Source: JAZOTM01 sp045657625
GTDB lineage: Bacteria > Bacillota > Clostridia > Lachnospirales > Lachnospiraceae
Assembly: GCA_045657625.1 (NCBI GenBank)
Contig: JAZOTM010000030.1
Span: 223,933-287,932, forward strand
DNA: 64,000 bases
Reading direction: 5' to 3'
Of the stretch, positions 36,621 to 45,871 are shown piece by piece. The notes under the pieces were generated by a model that made no database searches, had not been told where the DNA came from, and saw only the letters and a list, made by a program, of their open reading frames with translations. Position 1 is the first letter of the stretch, and each line of letters starts with the position of its first letter. The position numbers were made by a program, and so were the translations under genes.

Positions 36621-37533
36621 TGAAGCCAATCAAAGATTTGATAAGTATTTAAAGAAACTGCTGCCCAATGCGGGGAGTGGTTTCTTGTATCGTATGCTTC
36701 GAAAAAAGAATATTACATTAAATAAATCCAAGGCAGAAGGAAAAGAGCTTTTGCAAAAAGGGGATGTGGTACAAATCTTTTTTGCAGAGGAAACCTTTTT
36801 AAAATTTTCTTCCGGCGAGGGATTGCCGAAGTTGCCAAAGGCGAACCCGGAAATTCTGTATGAAGATGCGGATGTTATTATGATAAACAAGCCTGCGGGT
36901 ATGCTTTCTCAGAAAGCAGAAAGTTCGGATTTTTCTGCAAATGAAGTGATTTTATCCTATTTAATTGCAAAGGGGGAAGTGACGGAGGAAAGTTATAAGA
37001 CCTTTCATCCATCGGTATGCAATCGGTTGGATCGAAATACCTCCGGGATTCTCATTGGCGGAAAAAGTTTAAAAGGCTTACAAGAAATGGGAGAAGCTTT
37101 ACGAGACAGAAAAATGGAAAAGTATTATCATTGTCTGGTAAAGGGAACCGGATTGCAGGATGGAAGGGTCACCTTCTATTTAAAAAAGCATGAGGGAAAT
37201 AATACTGTTGAGATTTCCGAAACCCCATTGGAAGACGGGGAACAGGTGGTAACGGGAATTCAGGTTCTGCAGGAATTTTCAGATGTAAGCTTTTTGAAAA
37301 TTCATTTAATTACCGGAAAAACCCATCAGATTCGTAGCGTGTTATCTTATTTAGGACATCCGATTTTAGGAGACCCGAAGTATGGAGATGCAAAGGTCAA
37401 TGCTTATTATAAAGGCACCTATGGGTTAAAACACCAGTTGCTGCATGCCAGAGAGGTGGTTTTCCCGGATGGAAAAAAAGTGGAAGCACCTTATCCTGTG
37501 GTTTTTGAAAAAATATTAAAGGAATTAAAATAA
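36595..37533 (+). CDS. RluC/RluD-type pseudouridine synthase
   Basis: Modifies 23S rRNA uridines. An S4-like N-terminus ([33 protein letters not shown]) precedes [15 protein letters not shown], the catalytic [17 protein letters not shown] (Asp) and [29 protein letters not shown]. Length 312 residues. GAGAGG lies before ATG 36595. The exact target is not decided by the sequence. Confidence 0.92.
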   Translation: MREFVIKDNEANQRFDKYLKKLLPNAGSGFLYRMLRKKNITLNKSKAEGKELLQKGDVVQIFFAEETFLKFSSGEGLPKLPKANPEILYEDADVIMINKPAGMLSQKAESSDFSANEVILSYLIAKGEVTEESYKTFHPSVCNRLDRNTSGILIGGKSLKGLQEMGEALRDRKMEKYYHCLVKGTGLQDGRVTFYLKKHEGNNTVEISETPLEDGEQVVTGIQVLQEFSDVSFLKIHLITGKTHQIRSVLSYLGHPILGDPKYGDAKVNAYYKGTYGLKHQLLHAREVVFPDGKKVEAPYPVVFEKILKELK

Positions 37534-38070
37534 ATGGGAACATGGAATTCCAGGGGGCTTCGTGGCTCCACACTTGAAGAATTGATTAATTTGAGCAATG
37601 AAAAATATGGGGAAAATCAGTTGGCTTTGATTCAAAAAATTCCCACTCCGATCACCCCGATTCGGATAGAAAAAGAAACCAGACATATTACGCTGGCTTA
37701 TTTTGAACAGAAAAGTACGGTAGACTATATCGGAGTGGTCCAGGGATTCCCGGTATGCTTTGATGCCAAGGAATGCCATTCGGATACGTTTCCGCTACAA
37801 AACATTCATCCACATCAGGTGGAATTTATGAAGCAATTTGAGGCACAGCAAGGAATCAGTTTCTTTTTGCTTTATTTTACCGGTAGAGAAGAGTTTTATT
37901 ATTTACGTTTTGCAAAATTAATGGAATTTTGGGAACGTATGGAACAGGGTGGTAGAAAAAGTTTTCGCTATGAGGAATTGGAGGAAGAATACTTCTTTCA
38001 AGGAAAGGGTGGAATCATGGTTCCCTATTTGGATTTGCTCAATAAGGATTTAAATGGAAGAGAAGGTTGA
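37534..38070 (+). CDS. recU: Holliday junction resolvase RecU
   Basis: Firmicute Holliday-junction endonuclease. RecU features are WNSRGLRGSTLEELINLSN at the start, PTPITPIRIE, the catalytic block STVDYIGVVQGFPVCFDAKECHSDTFPLQNIHPHQVEFMKQFEAQQG (Asp, and E-x-K within DAKE), and ISFFLLYF. At 178 residues it is a little shorter than the Bacillus protein because the basic N-terminal arm is reduced. The start ATG abuts the stop of the pseudouridine synthase. With RuvAB and RecG in the same window, much of the branch-migration and resolution set is here. Confidence 0.9.
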   Translation: MGTWNSRGLRGSTLEELINLSNEKYGENQLALIQKIPTPITPIRIEKETRHITLAYFEQKSTVDYIGVVQGFPVCFDAKECHSDTFPLQNIHPHQVEFMKQFEAQQGISFFLLYFTGREEFYYLRFAKLMEFWERMEQGGRKSFRYEELEEEYFFQGKGGIMVPYLDLLNKDLNGREG

Positions 38071-38102
38071 CAAGGCTTGTTTCATTTGCTACCATGGTAG
38101 CA
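38067..38102 (+). promoter_or_regulatory. his operon promoter with overlapping palindromic operator
   Basis: TTGACA (38067-38072, overlapping the recU stop) and TACCAT (38090-38095) are 17 bases apart. The perfect palindrome TGCTACCATGGTAGCA (38087-38102) covers the -10 box, the classical position for a repressor site. No T-box or leader peptide fits in the 30 bases before hisZ. The regulator is unknown. Confidence 0.6.
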
Positions 38103-38130
38103 TATTAGTAGACTAAAGTGCGGAGGAAAT

Positions 38131-39315
38131 ATGAAGAAAACAAAATTATTGCACACACCGGATGGGGTGCGGGATATTTATAACTCTGAATTAGAAGGCA
38201 AAATACTATTAGAAGAGAAATTAATGCATACGTTGGAAAGTTTTGGATATCATCAGATTCAAACACCTTCCATTGAGTTTTTTGATATTTTTGGAAAAGA
38301 AGTCGGAACGATTTCCAGAAAGGATTTGTATAAGTTCTTTGATCGGGAAGGCAATACCTTGGTTTTAAGACCGGATATTACTCCTTCTGTTGCAAGAGCT
38401 GCAGCAAAGTATTTTATGGATGAAACAGTTCCGCTTCGATTGTGTTACAAAGGAAACACATTCCAGAATAATCACTCCTACAGAGGCCGTTTGCATGAAA
38501 CAACACAGCTTGGTGCGGAGTTGATTGGGGATAGTTCCTTAGAAGCCGATGGAGAATTAATTGCCATGGCAGTGGAATGCTTAAAAGAATCCGGTCTTTC
38601 TGAATTTCAGATTGGAATCGGACATGCAGGATTTTTGCGTGGTTTATTTGAAGAAGCCGGATTTGATGAAGATACCGAATGGGAGCTTCGTGGTATGCTG
38701 GAGAACAAAAACTTTTTCGGTATGCAGGAGTTGGTTTCCGAGTCTCAATTATCTTCCGATTTGGAAGCTTTGTTTGGCTTGATTGGTAAATTCTATACTA
38801 ATGTGGCAGACATGAAGGAAGTAAAGGATTTGGCAAAAAATTATCCGGGAATCATTAAGACCATTGAACATTTGGAAAAACTGGAAGAAGTGCTAAAACT
38901 TTACGGGGTCAATGATTATGTGTCTTATGATCTAGGGATGACCAGCAGTTACCAGTATTACACAGGCATTATTTTTAACGGATACACCTATGGCTCCGGA
39001 GAGCCGGTGGTAAAAGGCGGTCGTTATGACCAGTTGTTGAATTACTTTGGAAAGCAGGCACCGGCCATTGGATTTGCTTTTGTTGTGGATCAATTATTGG
39101 CAGCTTTGATGCGTCAGGGAAGACTTCCTAAGGCAGAAAAGAAACGTGCGTTGATTGTTTACACAAAGGATACGTTCGATGTGGCAGTGACTTTGGCAAA
39201 GGAAAACAGAAACAATGGAATTCTGGCAGAGTTGTGTGATGGCGGTCGATACAACGCAAAGGACTTGGAAGATTACATTGCGCGAAACCAGTTTGATCAA
39301 ATATATAGACTGTAG
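38131..39315 (+). CDS. hisZ: ATP phosphoribosyltransferase regulatory subunit
   Basis: HisZ is a HisRS-like protein without tRNA charging activity that activates short HisG. It shows class II synthetase motifs (TPDGVRDIYNSE, FDREGNTLVLRPDITPSVARAAAKYF, RGRLHETTQLGAELIGD, LDYYTGIIF-like SYQYYTGIIFNGY) in 394 residues. GGAGGAAAT is right before ATG 38131. First gene of the his operon, followed by hisG as required for the hetero-octameric enzyme. Confidence 0.94.
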   Translation: MKKTKLLHTPDGVRDIYNSELEGKILLEEKLMHTLESFGYHQIQTPSIEFFDIFGKEVGTISRKDLYKFFDREGNTLVLRPDITPSVARAAAKYFMDETVPLRLCYKGNTFQNNHSYRGRLHETTQLGAELIGDSSLEADGELIAMAVECLKESGLSEFQIGIGHAGFLRGLFEEAGFDEDTEWELRGMLENKNFFGMQELVSESQLSSDLEALFGLIGKFYTNVADMKEVKDLAKNYPGIIKTIEHLEKLEEVLKLYGVNDYVSYDLGMTSSYQYYTGIIFNGYTYGSGEPVVKGGRYDQLLNYFGKQAPAIGFAFVVDQLLAALMRQGRLPKAEKKRALIVYTKDTFDVAVTLAKENRNNGILAELCDGGRYNAKDLEDYIARNQFDQIYRL

Positions 39316-39324
39316 GAGAAAACC

Positions 39325-39978
39325 ATGAGTGAAGAAAAGTATTTAACCTTTGCGTTGACGAAGGGTAGACTTGCAAATAAAACCTTAGAATTGTTGGAAA
39401 AAACGGGCATTCATTGTGAGGAAATGAAGGATAAGGATACCAGAAAGCTGATTTTTACCAACGAGGAATTAAAATTGAAGTTCTTCCTGGCAAAGGGACC
39501 GGATGTTCCTACCTATGTAGAATACGGTGCTGCCGATATCGGCGTTGTTGGAAAAGATACCATTATTGAAGAAGGCAGAAATGTATACGAAGTTCTGGAT
39601 TTGGATTTTGGAAAATGTCGCATGTGTGTGTGTGGACCGGAGAGTGCAGGGGAATTATTAAAGCATCATGAGATGATTCGTGTTGCAACCAAATATCCTA
39701 AAATCGCAAAGGACTATTTCTACAACAAAAAACATCAGACCGTAGAAATTATTAAATTAAATGGTTCTATCGAACTTGCCCCGATTGTGGGACTTTCAGA
39801 AGTGATTGTAGATATTGTAGAGACCGGATCTACCTTGCGGGAAAACGGCCTACAGGTGTTGGAAGAGGTTTGCCCATTATCTGCAAGAATGATTGTAAAT
39901 CAGGTAAGTATGCGAATGGAAAACGAACGCATTGCAAAATTAATCAACGATTTAAAACAAGTGGTACAGGAGCAGTAA
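39325..39978 (+). CDS. hisG: ATP phosphoribosyltransferase catalytic subunit, short form
   Basis: First step of histidine synthesis. At 217 residues it lacks the C-terminal regulatory domain of long HisG, consistent with hisZ next to it. Motifs: FALTKGRLANKTLELLEKTG, PTYVEYGAADIGVVGKDTI, and IVETGSTLRENGL, the PRPP-binding loop. TAGGAG precedes the ATG. Confidence 0.96.
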   Translation: MSEEKYLTFALTKGRLANKTLELLEKTGIHCEEMKDKDTRKLIFTNEELKLKFFLAKGPDVPTYVEYGAADIGVVGKDTIIEEGRNVYEVLDLDFGKCRMCVCGPESAGELLKHHEMIRVATKYPKIAKDYFYNKKHQTVEIIKLNGSIELAPIVGLSEVIVDIVETGSTLRENGLQVLEEVCPLSARMIVNQVSMRMENERIAKLINDLKQVVQEQ

Positions 39979-39982
39979 AGAC

Positions 39983-41275
39983 ATGAGAATTTTAGAATTA
40001 AAGGAAAATGCCATAGATGACATTTTGGATAACTTATTAAAAAGAAGCCCGAATAATTACGGAGAATATGAGGATGCGGTAGCAGAAATCGTATTTCGTG
40101 TAAAAAAGGAAAAAAACAAGGCGTTGTTTGATTATGAAGAACGCTTTGATCATGTGAAATTAGACGAGACTTCCATGTTTGTAACAGAAGAAGAAATCGC
40201 AGAAGCCTATGAAAAAGTGGATCCAAAGCTTTTGGAAGTGATGCGAAAAGCATTGGTAAATATCAAGGAATACCATGAAAAACAGGTAGAACAAAGCTGG
40301 TTTACCACAAAGGAAAATGGTATTTTACTTGGACAGAAGGTGACTCCTCTTGAGACCGTAGGTGTTTATGTGCCGGGGGGAAAGGCAGTATATCCTTCTT
40401 CTGTACTTATGAATATTGTTCCTGCAAAGGTGGCAGGAGTGCCGAATATTGTAATGTGTACACCTCCGGGACCGGATGGAAAGGTCAATCCTTCTTCCTT
40501 GGTTGCTGCGAAGGAAGCAGGTGCAGATATTGTAATCAAGGCAGGCGGTGCCCAGGCAGTGGCTGCGATGGCTTTCGGTACAGAGACTGTACCAAAGGTA
40601 GATAAAATTGTGGGACCGGGAAATATTTATGTAGCGCTTGCAAAAAAAGCAGTATTTGGTTATGTGGGCATTGATTCCATTGCCGGACCAAGTGAAGTTC
40701 TTGTAATTGCAGATGAGACAGCAAATCCAAGATATGTGGCTGCAGATTTACTTTCTCAGGCAGAGCATGATGAACTTGCTTCTGCCATTTTGGTTACAAA
40801 CAGCATGGAATTGGCAAAGAAAGTATCCGAAGAAGTGGATGGATTCGTACAGGTATTGTCCAGAAAAGAAATTATCCAGAAATCCTTGGATCAGTTTGGA
40901 TATATCTTGGTGGCAGAGGATATGGATACCGTGATTCGTACGGCGAATATCATTGCACCGGAACATTTGGAAATCTTGACAAAAAATCCATATGATGTGA
41001 TGACAAAGATTAAAAATGCAGGGGCAATTTTCTTGGGAGAGTACTCTTCCGAACCTTTGGGAGATTATTTTGCAGGCCCGAATCACGTGCTTCCTACCAA
41101 TGGAACTGCGAAGTTTTTCTCAGCCCTAGGGGTCGATGCATTTATCAAGAAGTCTAGCATCATTTCCTACTCTCGAGAAGCCTTGGAAGAGATTCACAAA
41201 GACATCGAACAGTTCGCCGAATGCGAGCAGTTGACGGCACATGCAAATTCGATTAAAGTTAGATTTGAAGGATAA
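39983..41275 (+). CDS. hisD: Histidinol dehydrogenase
   Basis: Last two oxidation steps of histidine synthesis. Signatures: VGVYVPGGKAVYPSSVLMNIVPAKVAGV, KAGGAQAVAAMAFGT, VDKIVGPGNIYV, AGPSEVLVIAD, LSQAEHDELASAIL (zinc-binding Gln/His) and GPNHVLPT. Length 430 residues. It begins 4 bases after hisG. Confidence 0.97.
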   Translation: MRILELKENAIDDILDNLLKRSPNNYGEYEDAVAEIVFRVKKEKNKALFDYEERFDHVKLDETSMFVTEEEIAEAYEKVDPKLLEVMRKALVNIKEYHEKQVEQSWFTTKENGILLGQKVTPLETVGVYVPGGKAVYPSSVLMNIVPAKVAGVPNIVMCTPPGPDGKVNPSSLVAAKEAGADIVIKAGGAQAVAAMAFGTETVPKVDKIVGPGNIYVALAKKAVFGYVGIDSIAGPSEVLVIADETANPRYVAADLLSQAEHDELASAILVTNSMELAKKVSEEVDGFVQVLSRKEIIQKSLDQFGYILVAEDMDTVIRTANIIAPEHLEILTKNPYDVMTKIKNAGAIFLGEYSSEPLGDYFAGPNHVLPTNGTAKFFSALGVDAFIKKSSIISYSREALEEIHKDIEQFAECEQLTAHANSIKVRFEG

Positions 41276-41296
41276 TTGATTAGGAGGCAAGGGGCA

Positions 41297-41884
41297 TTGG
41301 AACGAAAGGCAGACTTAAAAAGAACAACAAAAGAAACAGATATTTCCTTAGCACTTTCCATTGACGGAACAGGAAAATCCCAGGTGAATACCGGTGTGGG
41401 ATTTTTTGACCACATGTTGGAGGGCTTTGCCAAACATGGATTTTTTGATTTGGAGGTGGCTGTAAAGGGAGATTTGCAGGTGGATACACATCACACCATT
41501 GAAGATACAGGAATTGTACTGGGAAATGCCATTCGCGAAGCCATTGGCGATAAAAAAGGAATAAAACGTTATGGTTCTTTTTTGCTCCCTATGGATGAAG
41601 TATTGGTGCTTTGTGCCATTGATTTATCCGGAAGACCATATCTTTCCTTTGATGCGGAATTTACCACAGATCGAGTAGGAGATATGGATACAGAAATGGT
41701 GAAGGAATTCTTTTATGCGATTTCCTACACTGCAGGCATGAATTTGCATTTAAAGGTGATTACTCCGGGGAACAATCACCATATGATAGAGGCTTTGTTT
41801 AAGGCTTTTGGAAAGGCATTAGATGAAGCCACAGGATACGATGCACGTATCACGGATATTTTGTCAACGAAAGGTAGTTTATAG
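41297..41884 (+). CDS. hisB: Imidazoleglycerol-phosphate dehydratase
   Basis: Monofunctional IGP dehydratase of 195 residues. Manganese-binding motifs [30 protein letters not shown] and the C-terminal [18 protein letters not shown] are intact. The start is TTG 41297, nine bases after AGGAGG; an upstream TTG at 41276 would put that site inside the gene and is rejected. Confidence 0.95.
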   Translation: MERKADLKRTTKETDISLALSIDGTGKSQVNTGVGFFDHMLEGFAKHGFFDLEVAVKGDLQVDTHHTIEDTGIVLGNAIREAIGDKKGIKRYGSFLLPMDEVLVLCAIDLSGRPYLSFDAEFTTDRVGDMDTEMVKEFFYAISYTAGMNLHLKVITPGNNHHMIEALFKAFGKALDEATGYDARITDILSTKGSL

Positions 41885-41885
41885 A

Positions 41886-43169
41886 ATGGATCATAAAATT
41901 TTAGTGGCCACCATGTATATCCGAAATGGACAGGCGGTACGTTCTTCTACAGATTTTTCCGTAAAGGGCGATTATCGAGAATTGGCCAAACTCTATAATG
42001 ATAGTGGAATTGACAAAATCGTGATTTTCGATTTATCTGAGACGGATGAGGAACACGAAAAGAATTTACATGTACTTCGAGACATTAATCGTACCGTAGA
42101 TATTCCGATTTGCGGTGGCGGTAATATTGCCCGTATCGAAGATTTAAAGAAGTTGTTCTATGCCGGCTGCAAGCAGGTTATTTTAAACGGAAGCAAGGCA
42201 AATTGTATCGAACTGGCAGAAGAAGCCAGTGCTCGATTTGGAAAAGATAAAATCAATGTTTCTGTTTCCAATGTGGATTTCTTATTTAAGCAACAAAAAT
42301 ATTTACGAGATTATTTCCATGAGATTTTTGTGCTGAATCCGGATGCTTTGGATGCCATTGATTTGATTACAGACGTACAGTCTGTTGTGACATTGGAAGA
42401 AGATGCGGATTTTGACACCATGGTTGAGGTTTTGAAGCGTAGTAATGTGCGTGGAATTACCAGCGATCATATCCATGTTGAAGAAATTGACTTGATGGAC
42501 TTGAAGACAAAATTATCTGCCGAAGGCATTTATATGGATAATTTTGAACCCAAGTTGCGTTGGGAAGATTTAAAGAAAAACAGTGATGGCATGGTACCGG
42601 TTATCGTGCAGGATTATCAGACCGATGAAGTGCTGATGCTTGCATATATGAATGAGGAGGCGTTTGATACCACGCTTTCCATTGGAAAGATGACTTACTA
42701 CAGTCGTAGCCGCCAGGAACTTTGGACAAAGGGCTTGACCTCCGGTCACATTCAGTATGTAAAAAGTTTGACTGCAGATTGTGATTATGATACTTTGTTG
42801 GCTAAGGTTTCTCAGGTGGGTGTGGCATGTCATACCGGCAGTCGTAGTTGCTTTTTCAATGAAATCGTAAAGAAAGAATATGTGGAACGCAATCCATTAA
42901 AGGTATTCGAAGGTGTGTATCAGACGATTTTAGATCGCAAGGAGGCGCCGGAGGAACGTTCTTACACCAACTACTTGATTAATCAGGGACTGGATCAGAT
43001 TTTGAAGAAATGCGGTGAAGAGGCTACAGAGGTAATTATTGCGGCTAAGAATTCGGATCCGTCTCAGCTTCGCTATGAAATCTGTGATTATTTATATCAT
43101 ATGATGGTACTTATGGTAGAAAAAGAAATCACTTGGGAAGATATTATTCGCGAACTTGCGCAACGATAA
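41886..43169 (+). CDS. hisIE: HisA/HisF-like barrel fused to HisI and HisE (phosphoribosyl-AMP cyclohydrolase / phosphoribosyl-ATP pyrophosphatase)
   Basis: Three parts in 427 residues. Residues 1-220 are a HisA/F-type barrel ([31 protein letters not shown]). Residues about 224-345 are HisI with the zinc/AMP motifs [43 protein letters not shown] and [13 protein letters not shown]. Residues about 350-427 are HisE ([32 protein letters not shown]). In the barrel the catalytic Asp positions appear replaced (ATMYIRNG where HisA has [12 protein letters not shown] where SLDT is usual), so it is probably structural. It is the last gene of the operon; no hisA, hisF, hisH or hisC is in the window. Confidence 0.88.
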   Translation: MDHKILVATMYIRNGQAVRSSTDFSVKGDYRELAKLYNDSGIDKIVIFDLSETDEEHEKNLHVLRDINRTVDIPICGGGNIARIEDLKKLFYAGCKQVILNGSKANCIELAEEASARFGKDKINVSVSNVDFLFKQQKYLRDYFHEIFVLNPDALDAIDLITDVQSVVTLEEDADFDTMVEVLKRSNVRGITSDHIHVEEIDLMDLKTKLSAEGIYMDNFEPKLRWEDLKKNSDGMVPVIVQDYQTDEVLMLAYMNEEAFDTTLSIGKMTYYSRSRQELWTKGLTSGHIQYVKSLTADCDYDTLLAKVSQVGVACHTGSRSCFFNEIVKKEYVERNPLKVFEGVYQTILDRKEAPEERSYTNYLINQGLDQILKKCGEEATEVIIAAKNSDPSQLRYEICDYLYHMMVLMVEKEITWEDIIRELAQR

Positions 43170-43216
43170 CAGTGTTTGTGGCAAGATTTCAAAGAAAAAA
43201 GATAGAAATATTTGTG

Positions 43217-43243
43217 GGAGATGTCATTAGACATCTCCTTTTT
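43217..43243 (+). terminator. his operon terminator
   Basis: Stem GGAGATGTC-atta-GACATCTCC followed by TTTTT. Confidence 0.92.
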
Positions 43244-43256
43244 CCTATAGTATACT
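43228..43256 (+). promoter_or_regulatory. Possible promoter of the radical SAM/ribosome-assembly block
   Basis: TAGACA (43228-43233) and TATACT (43251-43256), each one base off consensus, with a 17-base spacer. The -35 box is part of the his terminator stem. A TTGACA at 43263 has no -10 at proper distance. Confidence 0.5.
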
Positions 43257-43302
43257 TATTATTTGACACAAGTAGAAAGATAATTTTGGAAACGAGGTAA
43301 TT

Positions 43303-45162
43303 ATGAGTCAATTGGCGTTATCCGATGAAATTTTAATGCAGGTAGACAAACCTGCCAGATACATAGGAAACGAGTTGAATGCGGTCAATAAAGAAGGACA
43401 GGATATCGATATTCGTTTCGTCATGTGTTTTCCGGATGTTTACGAAATTGGAATGTCTCATTTGGGCATTCAGATTTTATATGAAATGTTTAATAAACGT
43501 GAAGATACCTGGTGCGAGAGAGTCTATTCTCCGTGGCCGGATTTACACAAAATTATGAAAGAACAGAACATTCCGTTGTTTTCTTTGGAATCTCAGAGAC
43601 CGGTAAAGGACGCGGATTTTTTGGGTATGACCTTGCAGTATGAAATGTGTTATACCAATATTTTGCAAATTTTGGATTTGAGTATGATTCCGATTTGGCA
43701 AAAGGATCGAAAGGATGGAGACCCTATCGTAATTGGTGGAGGTCCATGTACTTACAATCCGGAGCCAATCGCGGATTTCTTTGATCTCTTTTATATGGGA
43801 GAAGGAGAAATCTCTTATGATGAGCTGTTTTCTCTTTACAAAGCCTGTCGTACAAAGGGAGAACCCAGACAGGACTTCCTAAGAAAAGCGGCATCCATCC
43901 CGGGAATTTATGTGCCTTCCCTTTATGAAGTGACTTATCACGAGGACGGTACCTTAGCATCCTTTACACCAAAATATGAGGATGTGCCGGCAGTTGTGGA
44001 AAAACAGCTGGTAATGGATTTTGATCAGGCACCTTATCCGATGAAGCCGGTGGTTCCTTTTATTAAGGCAACGCAAGACCGTGTGGTATTGGAAATTCAG
44101 CGAGGATGTATTCGCGGATGTCGTTTTTGCCAGGCGGGTATGATTTATCGTCCTACCAGAGAAAAAAACATAGAGACCTTAAAGAAATACGCCTATACCA
44201 TGTTGAAGTCTACCGGGCATGAAGAAATTTCCCTTAGTTCCTTGAGCTCCAGCGATTATAGTCACTTAAAAGAACTGTTGGAATTTTTGATTGATAATTT
44301 CAAAAATCAGGGGATCAATGTGTCATTGCCATCGCTTCGTATTGATGCGTTTTCCTTGGATATTATGTCTAAAGTGCAGGATGTACGTAAGAGCAGTTTG
44401 ACCTTTGCACCGGAAGCCGGATCTCAGCGTATGCGTAATGTGATTAATAAAGGTTTGACAGAAGAGGTTATTTTAAACGGTGCAGGACTTGCCTTTGAAG
44501 GTGGCTGGCAAAAAGTGAAATTGTATTTTATGCTGGGACTTCCGGGGGAAGAAGAAGCGGATATGCGTGCCATCCCGGAATTGGCTGAAAAGATTGCAGA
44601 ACGCTATTATGAAATTCCAAAGGAACAAAGAAATGGAAAATGTCAGATTACCATCAGTACCAGTTTCTTTGTGCCGAAGCCATTTACACCTTTGCAGTGG
44701 GCAGCCATGTTGCCGGCGGAGGAATATGTGAAGAGAGCGGGGATTGTTACCAAGGCGTTAAAAGAACAATTAAATCAAAAGAGTATTCGTTATATTTATC
44801 ACGAATCTAAAGAAACGGTTTTGGAGGGCGTACTGGCAAGAGGAGACCGAAAACTGTCCCAATTGTTGCTGAAGGTTTATGAAAAAGGTGGTATGTTCGA
44901 CGCTTGGACCGAACATTTTGTTTATGAGCGTTGGGAAGAAGCCTTTGTGGAAACTGGCATTGATCCGGATTTCTATACCTTAAGAGAACGCTCTTTAGAG
45001 GAATTGTTCCCTTGGGATTTTATTGACGTAGGGGTCAGCAAGAAATTCTTAGAAAGAGAATGGAAAAATGCCATGGATGGTCAGGTCACTCCAAACTGCC
45101 GTATGAAGTGTTCCGGTTGTGGAGCAGCAAAATATCAGGGAGGCGTATGTTTTGAAAATTAG
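43303..45162 (+). CDS. TIGR03960 family B12-binding-like radical SAM protein
   Basis: A 619-residue protein with an N-terminal Rossmann-like domain (CFPDVYEIGMSHLGIQILYEMFN), the radical SAM motif C-x3-C-x2-C in IQRGCIRGCRFCQAGMIYRPTREK, and LTFAPEAGSQRMRNVINKG. The C-terminus has another Cys cluster (CRMKCSGCGA). The family is nearly always paired with the TIGR03936/DUF2344 gene that follows and sits before rng-rplU; a tRNA or rRNA modification role is suspected but not known. GAGG precedes ATG 43303. Confidence 0.9.
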   Translation: MSQLALSDEILMQVDKPARYIGNELNAVNKEGQDIDIRFVMCFPDVYEIGMSHLGIQILYEMFNKREDTWCERVYSPWPDLHKIMKEQNIPLFSLESQRPVKDADFLGMTLQYEMCYTNILQILDLSMIPIWQKDRKDGDPIVIGGGPCTYNPEPIADFFDLFYMGEGEISYDELFSLYKACRTKGEPRQDFLRKAASIPGIYVPSLYEVTYHEDGTLASFTPKYEDVPAVVEKQLVMDFDQAPYPMKPVVPFIKATQDRVVLEIQRGCIRGCRFCQAGMIYRPTREKNIETLKKYAYTMLKSTGHEEISLSSLSSSDYSHLKELLEFLIDNFKNQGINVSLPSLRIDAFSLDIMSKVQDVRKSSLTFAPEAGSQRMRNVINKGLTEEVILNGAGLAFEGGWQKVKLYFMLGLPGEEEADMRAIPELAEKIAERYYEIPKEQRNGKCQITISTSFFVPKPFTPLQWAAMLPAEEYVKRAGIVTKALKEQLNQKSIRYIYHESKETVLEGVLARGDRKLSQLLLKVYEKGGMFDAWTEHFVYERWEEAFVETGIDPDFYTLRERSLEELFPWDFIDVGVSKKFLEREWKNAMDGQVTPNCRMKCSGCGAAKYQGGVCFEN

Positions 45163-45871
45163 AATTAAATTTAAAAAATTTTCGTCCATGAAATTTATTG
45201 GACATTTGGATATGATGCGTTATTTTCAAAAGGCCATGCGTCGTGCAGAAATTGATATTCGCTATTCGGAAGGATTTAGCCCGCATCAGATTATGTCTTT
45301 TGCAGCACCTTTGGGTGTAGGCATTACCAGTGAAGGAGAATATTTAGATATCGAAGTGCACTCCACAAGAAGCAGCGCAGAATCCGTAGCTGCTTTGAAT
45401 GCAACAATGGTACCGGGAGTTGAGATTTTGTCCTATGTGCAGTTGCCGGATAAAGCAAAAAACGCCATGTCTATTGTAGCGGCAGCGGATTACGAGCTCT
45501 TTGTGAAGGAGGGGTATGACCCGATTTATGATGTGGATACTTACAACGCGTTGATTCAAAAGCATTTCCATGATGCGGAAACCTTTACCATCATTAAGAA
45601 AACGAAGAAAAGTGAAAAAGAAATTGACTTAAAGGAATTTGTCTACAAATTCTATGCAAAAGAAGTAGATGGCAAAGTTGGATTTTTTATTCAAATTGCC
45701 ACAGGTAGCGAGAAAAATATTAAGCCGGAATTATTGTTGTTTTCTTTCTTTGAAAAAGCAGGGGTATCTATTCCGGAGCTTGGTATTCAGATTCATAGAA
45801 AAGAAGTGTATTTCTTGGGAGAAGATGGAAGTTTCCAAACCCTAGAATCTCAAGGAGAAATCATTGCATAA
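45152..45871 (+). CDS. TIGR03936/DUF2344 radical SAM-associated protein
   Basis: Partner of the preceding radical SAM protein. The family start is KIRIKFKKFSSMKFIGHLDMMRYFQKAMRRAEIDIRYSEGFSPHQIMSFAAPLGVG. I chose TTG 45152, eight bases after AGGGAGG; GTG 45119 is an alternative that would place that site inside the gene. The 239 residues overlap the upstream gene and, at the end, the RNase G gene. Confidence 0.88.
   Translation: MKIRIKFKKFSSMKFIGHLDMMRYFQKAMRRAEIDIRYSEGFSPHQIMSFAAPLGVGITSEGEYLDIEVHSTRSSAESVAALNATMVPGVEILSYVQLPDKAKNAMSIVAAADYELFVKEGYDPIYDVDTYNALIQKHFHDAETFTIIKKTKKSEKEIDLKEFVYKFYAKEVDGKVGFFIQIATGSEKNIKPELLLFSFFEKAGVSIPELGIQIHRKEVYFLGEDGSFQTLESQGEIIA

Noticed and set aside
38087..38102. 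Palindrome before hisZ as an intrinsic terminator of recU
   Set aside because: No loop and no U tract; its position on the -10 box suits an operator better.
43263..43268. TTGACA as the -35 box of the TIGR03960 gene
   Set aside because: No -10-like hexamer lies 16-18 bases downstream; the pair at 43228/43251 fits better.
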